Source: CAVXFS01 sp049582805
Lineage (GTDB): Bacteria > Pseudomonadota > Gammaproteobacteria > Burkholderiales > Gallionellaceae
Direction of reading: 5' to 3'
DNA length: 64,000 bases
NCBI GenBank assembly: GCA_049582805.1
Contig: JBAUUR010000040.1
Coordinates: forward strand, 1-64,000
Position numbers and translations under genes: made by a program. The notes under the pieces were generated by a model that was given only the letters and a program-made list of their open reading frames with translations, ran no database searches and was not told the origin of the DNA. Every line of letters starts with the position of its first letter. Position 1 is the stretch's first letter. This document shows positions 16,757 to 24,708 of the stretch, piece after piece.

Positions 16757-17281
16757 ATGACGGTGCGCATATTAGGAATTGACCCAGGTTTGCGTGTGAC
16801 GGGTTTTGGTGTGCTCGACAAGGAAGGCCAGCAGTTGCGCTATGTCGCCAGCGGCTGCATCAAGACGGCGGAGGGCGATTTGCCGGAACGCTTGAAAGCC
16901 ATACTCGATTCCCTGCGCGAGGTGATTGCACTGCACCAGCCGCAGCAGGTGGCGGTGGAAAAAGTCTTCGTCAACGTCAATCCCCAATCCACGTTGCTGC
17001 TTGGACAGGCGCGCGGTGCGGCCATCTGTGCCGCGGTGCTGGCGGAACTGCCGGTGGCGGAATACACTGCATTGCAGGTGAAACAGGCCGTAGTGGGCAA
17101 CGGCCACGCGCAGAAAGAGCAGGTGCAGGACATGGTGCAGCGCCTGTTGAAACTGTCCGGCAGCCCCAGCCCGGACGCGGCGGATGCACTGGCCTGCGCC
17201 ATCTGCCATGCGCACGGCGGCATGGGGTTGGGGCAACTCGCCACGAAAGGTTTTCGTGTGCGCAACGGCAGGTTGGTTTAG
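16757..17281 (+). CDS. ruvC: Crossover junction endodeoxyribonuclease RuvC
   Basis: Resolves Holliday junctions with RuvAB. All four catalytic acids are present: Asp in LGIDPG, Glu in VEKVF, and two Asp in DAADALA. 174 residues is the family size. ATG 16757 follows GAGGTG with six bases between; GTG 16748 would add three residues. Codons 4-17 use ATA, TTA, GGA, CCA and similar AT-ending codons, rare in the surrounding genes, while the remainder has the ordinary GC-rich usage. This recoded start replaces the copy at 16642. Confidence 0.97.
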   Translation: MTVRILGIDPGLRVTGFGVLDKEGQQLRYVASGCIKTAEGDLPERLKAILDSLREVIALHQPQQVAVEKVFVNVNPQSTLLLGQARGAAICAAVLAELPVAEYTALQVKQAVVGNGHAQKEQVQDMVQRLLKLSGSPSPDAADALACAICHAHGGMGLGQLATKGFRVRNGRLV

Positions 17282-17289
17282 GAACAATC

Positions 17290-17874
17290 ATGATTGGACG
17301 GCTAACCGGCATCCTGCTGGAAAAAAATCCGCCGCAGATTTTGCTTGACGTGCAGGGCGTGGCCTATGAACTGGATGTGCCGATGAGCACGTTCTACAAC
17401 CTGCCCGCGCTGCATGAAAAGGTGGTGCTGCATACCCAGCTCATCGTGCGCGAGGATGCCCACCTGCTGTTCGGTTTCGGCTCACTGGGCGAGCGCGTGG
17501 CGTTTCGCCAGTTGCTGAAAATCAGCGGTGTCGGGCCGAAGCTTGCGCTTTCCGTGCTATCCGGTTTGAGCCTGGCCGATCTCGCCGCTGCCGTGGCGAA
17601 CAGGGAGGCCGGGCGGCTGACCCGGATTCCCGGCGTGGGCAAGAAGACCGCCGAGCGGCTGCTGCTGGAACTGCAGGGCAAGTTCACGGTGACCGGCGGC
17701 ACTGGCACAGCACCAGGCGCCACGGTTACGACATCCGGCAACGACATCGTGAATGCCTTGCAGGCATTGGGTTACAACGATAAGGAGTCGGACTGGGCCG
17801 CCAGGCAGCTGCCCAAAGATGTCAACGTCTCGGACGGCATCCGCCAGGCACTTAAGTTGCTATCCAAAGCCTGA
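17290..17874 (+). CDS. ruvA: Holliday junction branch migration protein RuvA
   Basis: Tetrameric protein that holds the junction and loads RuvB. The N-terminal OB fold (MIGRLTGILLEK), two helix-hairpin-helix motifs (ISGVGPKLAL and IPGVGKKTAERLL) and the C-terminal RuvB-binding domain (about 145-194) are in order. 194 residues is typical. It begins eight bases after the ruvC stop, so ruvC and ruvA are co-transcribed; ruvB is elsewhere. Confidence 0.98.
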   Translation: MIGRLTGILLEKNPPQILLDVQGVAYELDVPMSTFYNLPALHEKVVLHTQLIVREDAHLLFGFGSLGERVAFRQLLKISGVGPKLALSVLSGLSLADLAAAVANREAGRLTRIPGVGKKTAERLLLELQGKFTVTGGTGTAPGATVTTSGNDIVNALQALGYNDKESDWAARQLPKDVNVSDGIRQALKLLSKA

Positions 17875-17937
17875 GCCTCACATCTCCAGACATTTGTTGC
17901 GCCTTGATGCGCCTCGCTGAAGGGTCTCCTTCGTCTC

Positions 17938-19299
17938 CTATTTATCCCTGATTTTCAGCAATGCCGCCTGCTGTGGTTTCGGCCTGTTCGGATTGGTGGT
18001 GGCAGGCGGTTCCTCGACGGGTTTCGCGCTGGATGAAGGTTCATAAGGCTTTGAGAACCAGTCATCCGCCGGTGCCGGCTTATGGCTGCGCGGCGGGGCG
18101 GGTTTGAATGGCTTGCGGTAGCCACCCTGCGGCGGGACGGGGGCAGTGACAGCCGGTTCGCGCGGGAATTTCCGGTTAAGCAGCTTTTCGATATTTGCCA
18201 GTTTGCGTTCTTCTTCGCTGTCTACCAGGGAAACGGCTTCTCCGGAAGCGCCCGCGCGGCCGGTGCGGCCAATGCGATGGACATAATCTTCAGCGTGCAT
18301 CGGCAGTTCGTAATTGATCACCAGCGGCAGCTGATCTATGTCGAGGCCGCGCGCAGCCACATCGGTCGCCACCAGGGCTATTACCTTTCCTGCCTTGAAC
18401 GCGTCCAATGCCTTGATGCGTTCCTGCTGCGTCTTGTCGCCGTGGATGGCGTCGGCTGCAACGCCACTGCGTTCGAGCTGTTTGGCGACATGCGCCGCGC
18501 TCAGTTTGGTGCGGGTGAAAATCAATACCTGCTTGACGTTGCGCGTGCGTATCAGCTCGAGCAGGGCATGGAACTTGTCATGATGATTGACCAGGCAGAC
18601 CGATTGCTTGATGTTCTCGCCCGCTGCGTTGCGACGCGCGGTCTCGATCGTGACCGGATTGATCAGGAATTCCTGTGCAAGTTTTTTAATGTCATCGGAA
18701 AACGTGGCCGAGAACAGCAGCGTCTGCCGTTGTTTGGGCAGCAGCGCGAGGATGCGCTTGAGGTCCGGCATGAAACCCATGTCCAGCATGCGGTCGGCCT
18801 CATCCAGGATGAGTATCTGCACCTGGTTGAGTTGCAGGTCGCGACTCTCCACATGATCGAGCAACCGCCCTGGCGTGGCGACCAGGATTTCCACGCCTTT
18901 CATCAACGTGGGTTTTTGCGCCTTGATGTCGGTGCCACCATAAACCACTGTGGCGCGCAGCGGCACATGTTTGGAATAGGTGGCCACGCTCTCTCCGACC
19001 TGTATCGCCAACTCCCGTGTCGGCGTAAGAATCAATGCCCGGATCGGATGGCGGGCGGGCGAGGCGCTGGTGCTGGCATGCGGCAACAAGCGTTGCAGCA
19101 TCGGCAGGGTAAAAGCGGCAGTCTTGCCGGTGCCGGTTTGCGCCATTGCCATCAGGTCGCGCCCCGCGATGACATGCGGAATGGCCTGCGCCTGTATCGG
19201 AGTCGGCTCGGTGTATCCCGTTTCCTCGATGGCACGCAGGATCAAAGGGTCAAGCGCGAGAGTAGAGAACAGGGTCTTGCTTGCTGTAGGTTCGTCCAT
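17938..19299 (-). CDS. rhlE: DEAD-box RNA helicase RhlE
   Basis: ATP-dependent RNA helicase. Q motif and Walker A AQTGTGKTAAF, DEAD in LDEADRMLDMGF, SAT in LFSATF and HRIGRTGRAG of motif VI are all present. The last 80 residues are Pro/Lys/Arg-rich and disordered, as in RhlE proteins of ribosome and RNA turnover. 453 residues fits. Monocistronic and convergent with ruvA. Confidence 0.93.
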   Translation of the reverse strand: MDEPTASKTLFSTLALDPLILRAIEETGYTEPTPIQAQAIPHVIAGRDLMAMAQTGTGKTAAFTLPMLQRLLPHASTSASPARHPIRALILTPTRELAIQVGESVATYSKHVPLRATVVYGGTDIKAQKPTLMKGVEILVATPGRLLDHVESRDLQLNQVQILILDEADRMLDMGFMPDLKRILALLPKQRQTLLFSATFSDDIKKLAQEFLINPVTIETARRNAAGENIKQSVCLVNHHDKFHALLELIRTRNVKQVLIFTRTKLSAAHVAKQLERSGVAADAIHGDKTQQERIKALDAFKAGKVIALVATDVAARGLDIDQLPLVINYELPMHAEDYVHRIGRTGRAGASGEAVSLVDSEEERKLANIEKLLNRKFPREPAVTAPVPPQGGYRKPFKPAPPRSHKPAPADDWFSKPYEPSSSAKPVEEPPATTNPNRPKPQQAALLKIRDK

Positions 19300-19383
19300 A
19301 AGGCGGACATTATACTGGATTCGAGACCGGGGCTGGAATGGCAGGAGGCGCCTGCCGGAATGCGTCTCCCCATCCCACTTCCC

Positions 19384-19410
19384 ACTAGCTACTAGCTACT
19401 AGCTACTAGC
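19384..19410. repeat. Tandem ACTAGCT repeat at the FrnE-type gene's 3' end
   Basis: The 7-bp unit ACTAGCT is repeated almost four times head to tail. The stop codon of the oxidoreductase gene (19399-19401) is inside the array, so changes in repeat number would alter its last residues. A related CTACGAGCTAC motif occurs in the linker of the ABC ATPase at 23.7 kb. Confidence 0.75.
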
Positions 19411-20040
19411 CGCCCACGCCTGTTGCAACGCCGCGGTAAACACCTCGACCGGCTGTGCGCCGGAGACGCCGGATTTTCCATCGAACACGAAGAACGGCAC
19501 GCCGCTGATGCCGAATTTCGCCGCACGTGCTTCATCGGCGCGCACCGCGTCGGCATAGTCATCGCTCGCCAGCTTTGCCAGCGCATCGCTTTCGGCGATG
19601 CCGAATTCCGGCGCGAGGCGAGCCAGCGCGGCTCGGTCGCCCACCGGCAGCGCTTCGCAAAAATAGGCATGCATGATGCGCTCGGTGGCGCGGTCGCCGA
19701 GTTGCCTTGAAGCGGCGAAGTGCAGCAGGCGGTGGGCGTCGAAGGTGTTGCCGGGGCGGGCTGCGGCCAAGCGGTAATCGAGGCCTGATTCCTTGGCGGT
19801 CCCGGTGACGCGCGCGTTCATCTCGGACGCCTGTTGCGGGCTGACACCGTACTTGCGCGCCAGCATCTCTTCCAGCGTGCCCGGATACTGCTGTGGGGCG
19901 CTGGGGTCGAGTTCAAAGCTGCGCCAGATCACGTTCAGGTTTTCGCGTTGCCCGAGTTGCGCGAGGGCTTGCTCGAAACGCCGTTTGCCGATGTAGCACC
20001 ACGGGCAGATCACGTCCGACCAGATTTCGATTTGCATCAT
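19399..20040 (-). CDS. DsbA-family oxidoreductase, FrnE-like
   Basis: Thioredoxin-fold protein with the CPWC active site at residues 13-16 and the helical insertion of FrnE-type 2-hydroxychromene isomerase-like proteins (RLLHFAASRQLGDRATERIM; SGVPFFVFD with the cis-proline). No signal peptide, so a cytosolic disulfide oxidoreductase is likely. 213 residues is normal. Two adjacent ATGs follow GGGGAGAA; either could be used. Confidence 0.85.
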   Translation of the reverse strand: MMQIEIWSDVICPWCYIGKRRFEQALAQLGQRENLNVIWRSFELDPSAPQQYPGTLEEMLARKYGVSPQQASEMNARVTGTAKESGLDYRLAAARPGNTFDAHRLLHFAASRQLGDRATERIMHAYFCEALPVGDRAALARLAPEFGIAESDALAKLASDDYADAVRADEARAAKFGISGVPFFVFDGKSGVSGAQPVEVFTAALQQAWAASS

Positions 20041-20145
20041 TTCTCCCCAATATTTTTCAGCAATACCTTGCGATTGACATGCCGTCTTATTCTACCCCGG
20101 CGCTCGCCCGGCGGCCTTTGTTTGGCCGTACAATAGCGGCCAGTT

Positions 20146-21123
20146 ATGATCGCTTATCTCATTCGCCGCATCCTGTATGCCATACCGATCCTGATCGGGG
20201 TGAACCTGCTCACCTTCGCGCTGTTCTTCGTGGTGAACACGCCGGACGATATGGCGCGCATGCAGTTGGGCATCAAGCGCGTCACGCCGGAAGCCATTGC
20301 GAAATGGAAGTTGCAGCACGGCTACGACAAGCCGCTGCTGTATAACGCCAAGGCCTCAGCGATGGACAAGCTGACCGACACCATCTTCTTTGACAAATCC
20401 GCCAGCATGTTCGTGTTTGATTTCGGCTATTCCGACGACGGGCGCAGCATCAGCCGCGAGATCGTCACGCGCATGGGGCCAAGTCTGTCAATCGCGTTGC
20501 CGACCTTTCTGGTTGGGCTGGGGGTGTATGTCACCTTTGCCTTGCTGATGACGCTGTTCCGCGCCACCGCACTGGATATTGTTGGAGTGGCGTTGTGCGT
20601 TCTGCTGATGTCCATCTCCGGCCTGTTTTACATCATCGGCGGGCAGTTCCTCGTGAGCAAGCTGTGGCACTGGGTGCCGGTCTCCGGTTATGGCGACGGT
20701 CTGGACAGTTTCAGGTTCGTGCTGCTGCCCATTGTCATCGGCATAGCCGGCAGCGTCGGCGCCAGCAGCCGCTGGTACCGCACGATCTTCCTGGAAGAGA
20801 TCGGCAAGGATTATGTGCGCACTGCGCGTGCCAAAGGGGTGTCGGAATTGCGCGTGCTGTTCCGTCACGTTCTGAAGAACGCAATGATTCCGATTCTTAC
20901 CGGCGTGGTGGTGGTCATTCCCCTGTTGTTCATGGGCAGCCTGCTGACCGAGTCCTTCTTCGGCATTCCCGGCCTCGGCAGTTACACGATTGACGCGATC
21001 AATGCGCAGGATTTCAGCGTGGTGCGCGCGATGGTGTTCCTGGGTTCGGTGCTGTATATCGTCGGGCTGATCCTGACCGATGTTTCCTACACCATGGTGG
21101 ATCCGCGGGTGAGGCTGTCATGA
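20146..21123 (+). CDS. Peptide-type ABC transporter permease (DppB/OppB/YejB family)
   Basis: Inner membrane permease with six predicted helices and the EAA loop (EEIGKDYVRTARAKGVSELRV shortened here) that contacts the ATPase. 325 residues. The ATG at 20146 starts MIAYLIRRILYAIPIL, the standard opening of this family. The long periplasmic region between helices 1 and 2 (about 30-110) is like YejB-type permeases. Overlaps the next permease by four bases. No substrate-binding protein is encoded in this cluster, so the ligand cannot be assigned. Confidence 0.9.
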   Translation: MIAYLIRRILYAIPILIGVNLLTFALFFVVNTPDDMARMQLGIKRVTPEAIAKWKLQHGYDKPLLYNAKASAMDKLTDTIFFDKSASMFVFDFGYSDDGRSISREIVTRMGPSLSIALPTFLVGLGVYVTFALLMTLFRATALDIVGVALCVLLMSISGLFYIIGGQFLVSKLWHWVPVSGYGDGLDSFRFVLLPIVIGIAGSVGASSRWYRTIFLEEIGKDYVRTARAKGVSELRVLFRHVLKNAMIPILTGVVVVIPLLFMGSLLTESFFGIPGLGSYTIDAINAQDFSVVRAMVFLGSVLYIVGLILTDVSYTMVDPRVRLS

Positions 21124-22538
21124 GTTTCCTGCCCGTCATTCTGTGGACTGACGCCCTGATCTTCCTCCTCATCGCGGTGGCCATCGCATCCGCGTGGTGG
21201 ATACGGCGGCGTCCGCATCTGATGCTGCCGTGGCAGCGCGTGGCGCAAAGCCGTGTGGGCATGGTGTCGCTGCTGGTACTCTCGCTGTTTGTCCTGATCG
21301 GCGTATTGGATTCGCTGCATTACCGCGTGGCACTGCCGGAGAAAAGCAACGGCCGGACGGTGTATTCGCCGGAGGTGCTGAGCGCATTCGACCATCTGGT
21401 GGAAGGACTGCGCACGCGCACCGAGAAGACTTATTCCGCGCCGCTGGCGGCCTACCTGTATGCAAAGGAAAGCATCGAGACGCCGGACGGCAAGGTGATG
21501 CGCGACTATCCGCGCTTGAAATACGGCGGCGCGCATCTAACCGATCCTGAGCGCGAGTTGATTGGTAATGTGGTACAGCGGGCGATGCTTGGGGCGGTGG
21601 GTGGATTGGTGGTTGGGGGATTGATCATTTTGGCCGCAGGGTGGGCAAGGCGCAGCCTGCCCACGCGGGGTGAACCTGTGCCTATCGGTGGGCACGTGTC
21701 GTGCCCACCCTGCACACGGCGCGCCTTGCTGATTGCCACGCTTGTCATCGCCATGCTGATCGGTGCCATCGCCAACCTCGCTTCTGTGTATCACGTTCTC
21801 GGCACCGACAAGGTGGGGCAGGACGTGCTTTATCTCTCACTGAAGAGCATACGCACCGGCTTGGTGATCGGCACGGTCACCACGCTGGTGATGCTGCCGT
21901 TCGCATTGCTGCTGGGCGTAGCCGCCGGTTATTTGCGCGGCTGGGTGGATGACGTGATCCAGTATATCTATACCGTGCTGAGTTCCATTCCCAGCGTGCT
22001 GCTGATTGCGGCGGCGGTGCTGATGATGCAGGTGGTGATCGAGATGCATGCCGACTGGTTCGAGACCTCCGCCGCGCGCGCCGACGTGCGGCTGCTAGCC
22101 TTGTGCCTGATCCTCGGCGTGACCAGCTGGACCGGATTGTGCCGGTTGCTGCGCGGCGAGACGCTGAAGCTGCGCGAAATGGAATACATCCAGGCGGCGC
22201 AGGCGTTCGGCGTGTCGTCGTTCCGGATTCTCACGCGCCACATTTTGCCCAATGTGATGCACATCGTGCTGATCTCGGTGGTGATGGACTTCAGTGCGCT
22301 GGTGCTGGCCGAGGCGGTGCTGTCCTATGTCGGTGTGGGCGTTGATCCGACCACCAACAGCTTCGGCAACATGATCAATGCCGCGCGCCTGGAGATGGGG
22401 CGCGACCCCATGGTGTGGTGGTCGCTGGCCTCCGCCTTCGGCTTCATGCTGGTGCTGGTGCTGGCGGCGAACTTGTTCGCCGATGCGGTGCGCGATGCCT
22501 TCGATCCGAGGCTGAATAGAACGGAGGGAGTGTCGTGA
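21120..22538 (+). CDS. Peptide-type ABC transporter permease (DppC/OppC family) with repeat insertion
   Basis: Second permease of the importer; ATG overlaps the previous stop (ATGA). The C-terminal half has the DppC fold with the EAA loop (REMEYIQAAQAFGVSSFRIL) and a final helix. At 472 residues it is far longer than the usual ~300, because of an N-terminal extension with two helices and a large loop. Residues about 173-198 are encoded by a 26-codon palindromic repeat (21636-21713) lying between hydrophobic segments, giving WARRSLPTRGEPVPIGG. The insertion keeps the frame, so the protein is probably functional. Confidence 0.85.
   Translation: MSFLPVILWTDALIFLLIAVAIASAWWIRRRPHLMLPWQRVAQSRVGMVSLLVLSLFVLIGVLDSLHYRVALPEKSNGRTVYSPEVLSAFDHLVEGLRTRTEKTYSAPLAAYLYAKESIETPDGKVMRDYPRLKYGGAHLTDPERELIGNVVQRAMLGAVGGLVVGGLIILAAGWARRSLPTRGEPVPIGGHVSCPPCTRRALLIATLVIAMLIGAIANLASVYHVLGTDKVGQDVLYLSLKSIRTGLVIGTVTTLVMLPFALLLGVAAGYLRGWVDDVIQYIYTVLSSIPSVLLIAAAVLMMQVVIEMHADWFETSAARADVRLLALCLILGVTSWTGLCRLLRGETLKLREMEYIQAAQAFGVSSFRILTRHILPNVMHIVLISVVMDFSALVLAEAVLSYVGVGVDPTTNSFGNMINAARLEMGRDPMVWWSLASAFGFMLVLVLAANLFADAVRDAFDPRLNRTEGVS
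21636..21713. repeat. 78-bp palindromic repeat inside a permease gene
   Basis: Bounded by perfect 12-bp inverted repeats GCAGGGTGGGCA and TGCCCACCCTGC, with an inner hairpin GGTGGGCACG/CGTGCCCACC at the right end. 78 bp is 26 codons, and no stop appears in the host frame. A 32-bp member with the same arms is at 30517-30548. Confidence 0.88.
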
Positions 22539-22540
22539 TG

Positions 22541-22667
22541 AAGACCCTCACCCCTAGCCCTTCTCCTGCCTGCGGCAGAGGGGAATATGTAGGGTGGATT
22601 AAGGCACATTGTGCCGTATCCACCATTCAAACCGGTGGATACGTGCTTTGCACTTTATCCACCCTAC
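22541..22667. repeat. Two palindromic repeats in the permease-ATPase gap
   Basis: 22541-22585 is a CTCACCCCTAGCCC type palindrome ending GGCAGAGGGG. 22589-22667 is a 79-bp element with perfect 11-bp ends GTAGGGTGGAT / ATCCACCCTAC and an inner hairpin GTATCCACC / GGTGGATAC. The outer-plus-inner hairpin plan and the length match the 78-bp repeat at 21636, though the sequence differs. Both fill the gap before the fused ATPase gene. Confidence 0.85.
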
Positions 22668-22692
22668 GGCTGGACTGGATGGGAGCAACGGT

Positions 22693-24693
22693 ATGAATGC
22701 CTTGCTCGAAGTGAAAAGTCTGGTCACGCGCCTGCGCGAAGGCGCGCGCATCGTGGACGATATTTCATTCAGCATCAATCAGGGCGAGACCTTTGCGCTG
22801 CTGGGCGAATCCGGCTGCGGCAAATCCATTACCGCGCTGTCGCTGATGCGCCTGCTGCCGGACAGCGTGCATGTCGAAAGCGGCGAGGTGTCGCTTGATG
22901 GCGAAGACATTCTGGCGCTGCCAGAGCGCGCTATGCGCGCGGTGCGCGGCGGCAGGATGGCGATGATCTTCCAGGAGCCGGGGTTGAGCCTGAACCCGGT
23001 GATGACAGTGGGCGAACAGATTGCCGAGGCGCTGGAACTGCATCAGGACTTGCGCGCTGCGGCGGCGCAAGCGCGCTGCGTCGAACTGCTGCAACAGGTC
23101 AGCATCCCGGATGCGCCGCGCCGCTTGCACGAATATCCTTTCCAGCTTTCCGGCGGCATGAAGCAGCGCGTGATGATCGCGATGGCGCTGGCCGGACAGC
23201 CGAAGCTGCTGGTCGCGGACGAACCGACCACCGCGCTCGACGTGACCATCCAGGCACAGGTGCTGCAACTGCTGCGCGACACACAACGACACAACGGCAT
23301 GGCGTTGCTGCTGATCACGCACGACCTCGGCGTGGTGTCACAGATGGCGCATCAGGTCGCGGTGATGTATGCCGGACACATCGTCGAGCTGGCATCTCGC
23401 GCGCAGTTGTTTGCATCGCCCGCACACCCTTATACGCAGAAACTGTTTGCCGCGCTGCCGGATGCGCAGCGGCAAGGACAGCCATTGGCCGCGATACCCG
23501 GCAGTGTGCCGCCGCTGCATGATATTCCCCATGGCTGTCGTTTCGCGCCGCGCTGCGACAAGGCCTGGGCATTGTGCCACGAACAGGCGCCGGACTGGAC
23601 GACGCTGGAAACAGGGCGGGGGGTGAGGTGCCATCTATATTCTGAGCCTGTAGCTGGTAGCTTGTGGCTTGTAGCTAAAAGCGAAGAGCCAGCGGCTAGA
23701 CAAGAGGTTGGCTACGAGCTACCCGCTACGAGCTACCAGCTCCTGCAGGTTGAAAACCTGCGAGTCCACTTCGCTATTCACAAAGGTGTTTTGCAACGGA
23801 CCGCAGGATACGTCAAGGCGGTGGATGGCGTGTCGCTGTCCATCGCGGCGGGGCGCACACTGGCGCTGGTGGGCGAATCCGGCTGCGGCAAGACCACGGC
23901 GGGCAAGGCGTTGCTGCAACTCATTCGACCCACGGCCGGCAGTGTGCGCTTCGCGGGCAACGAGTTGATCGGCCTGGATGCACAGTCTTTGCGCCAGCAG
24001 CGCGCGGGGATGCAGATGGTGTTCCAGGACCCGTATGCCTCGCTCAACCCGAAGATGCGCGTGGCGGAGATACTCGAAGAAGGCATGGATGCGCTGGGCA
24101 TAGCCAATAATAGCGAGGAGCGGCAACGGAGCATCGATGAGTTGCTGGAACAGGTGGGGTTGCCGCAAGCAATCAAGTGGCGCTATCCGCACGAGTTCTC
24201 CGGCGGGCAACGGCAGCGCATCGCCATCGCCCGCGCGCTGGCGGTGAGTCCGAAACTGCTGATCTGCGACGAGCCGACCAGCGCGCTCGATGTGTCGGTG
24301 CAGGCGCAGATATTGAACCTGCTGAAATCATTGCAGACGGAATTGCGCCTGAGCTATCTGTTCATCACGCATAACCTTGCCGTGGTGGAATATCTCGCAC
24401 ATGAAGTTTGCGTGATGTATCTCGGGCGTATCGTGGAACGCGGCACGGTGGAGGAAGTTTTGCATCATGCGCAGCATCCCTACACGCAGGCGTTGCTTGC
24501 TGCCGTGCCTCATATCGACGGACGCGGGGCGGAAGTGGTGAGTGTGGCGGGCGACCTGCCTTCCCCGGCCAATCCGCCCAGGGGTTGCCATTTCCATCCG
24601 CGCTGTCCGCATGCCATGCCGGTATGCCGTGAAAGTTATCCGCCAGAGACCGGCAGCAGTCCGACGCATCGGCTGCATTGCCATTTATATTGA
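22693..24693 (+). CDS. Peptide-type ABC transporter, fused double ATP-binding protein (DppD-DppF / YejF type)
   Basis: Two complete ATPase domains in one chain. Domain 1: Walker A GESGCGKSIT (about residue 38), signature LSGGMKQRV, Walker B LLVADEPTTALD. Domain 2: GESGCGKTTAG (about 396), FSGGQRQRIAIARAL, LLICDEPTSALD. Each is followed by the oligopeptide-type C-terminal Cys-rich segment (GCRFAPRC, GCHFHPRC). 667 residues; the linker at 316-350 is encoded by a repeat. ATG 22693 follows GGGAG; the open frame further upstream is repeat sequence. Completes the importer with the two permeases. Confidence 0.92.
   Translation: MNALLEVKSLVTRLREGARIVDDISFSINQGETFALLGESGCGKSITALSLMRLLPDSVHVESGEVSLDGEDILALPERAMRAVRGGRMAMIFQEPGLSLNPVMTVGEQIAEALELHQDLRAAAAQARCVELLQQVSIPDAPRRLHEYPFQLSGGMKQRVMIAMALAGQPKLLVADEPTTALDVTIQAQVLQLLRDTQRHNGMALLLITHDLGVVSQMAHQVAVMYAGHIVELASRAQLFASPAHPYTQKLFAALPDAQRQGQPLAAIPGSVPPLHDIPHGCRFAPRCDKAWALCHEQAPDWTTLETGRGVRCHLYSEPVAGSLWLVAKSEEPAARQEVGYELPATSYQLLQVENLRVHFAIHKGVLQRTAGYVKAVDGVSLSIAAGRTLALVGESGCGKTTAGKALLQLIRPTAGSVRFAGNELIGLDAQSLRQQRAGMQMVFQDPYASLNPKMRVAEILEEGMDALGIANNSEERQRSIDELLEQVGLPQAIKWRYPHEFSGGQRQRIAIARALAVSPKLLICDEPTSALDVSVQAQILNLLKSLQTELRLSYLFITHNLAVVEYLAHEVCVMYLGRIVERGTVEEVLHHAQHPYTQALLAAVPHIDGRGAEVVSVAGDLPSPANPPRGCHFHPRCPHAMPVCRESYPPETGSSPTHRLHCHLY
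23645..23742. repeat. Inverted AGCTAC-rich repeat in the ABC ATPase linker
   Basis: GTAGCTGGTAGCTTGTGGC near the left end is mirrored by GCTACGAGCTACCAGCT at the right, forming an imperfect palindrome of about 100 bp. It stays in frame and encodes the linker between the two ATPase domains (SEPVAGSLWLVAKSEE and onward). It resembles the ACTAGCT array at 19384. Confidence 0.75.
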
Positions 24694-24708
24694 GTTGGGA
24701 TGAAAGAC

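Noticed and set aside
18082..19395. 437-codon plus-strand ORF opposite rhlE
   Set aside because: Antisense shadow of rhlE; composition is that of reversed codons.
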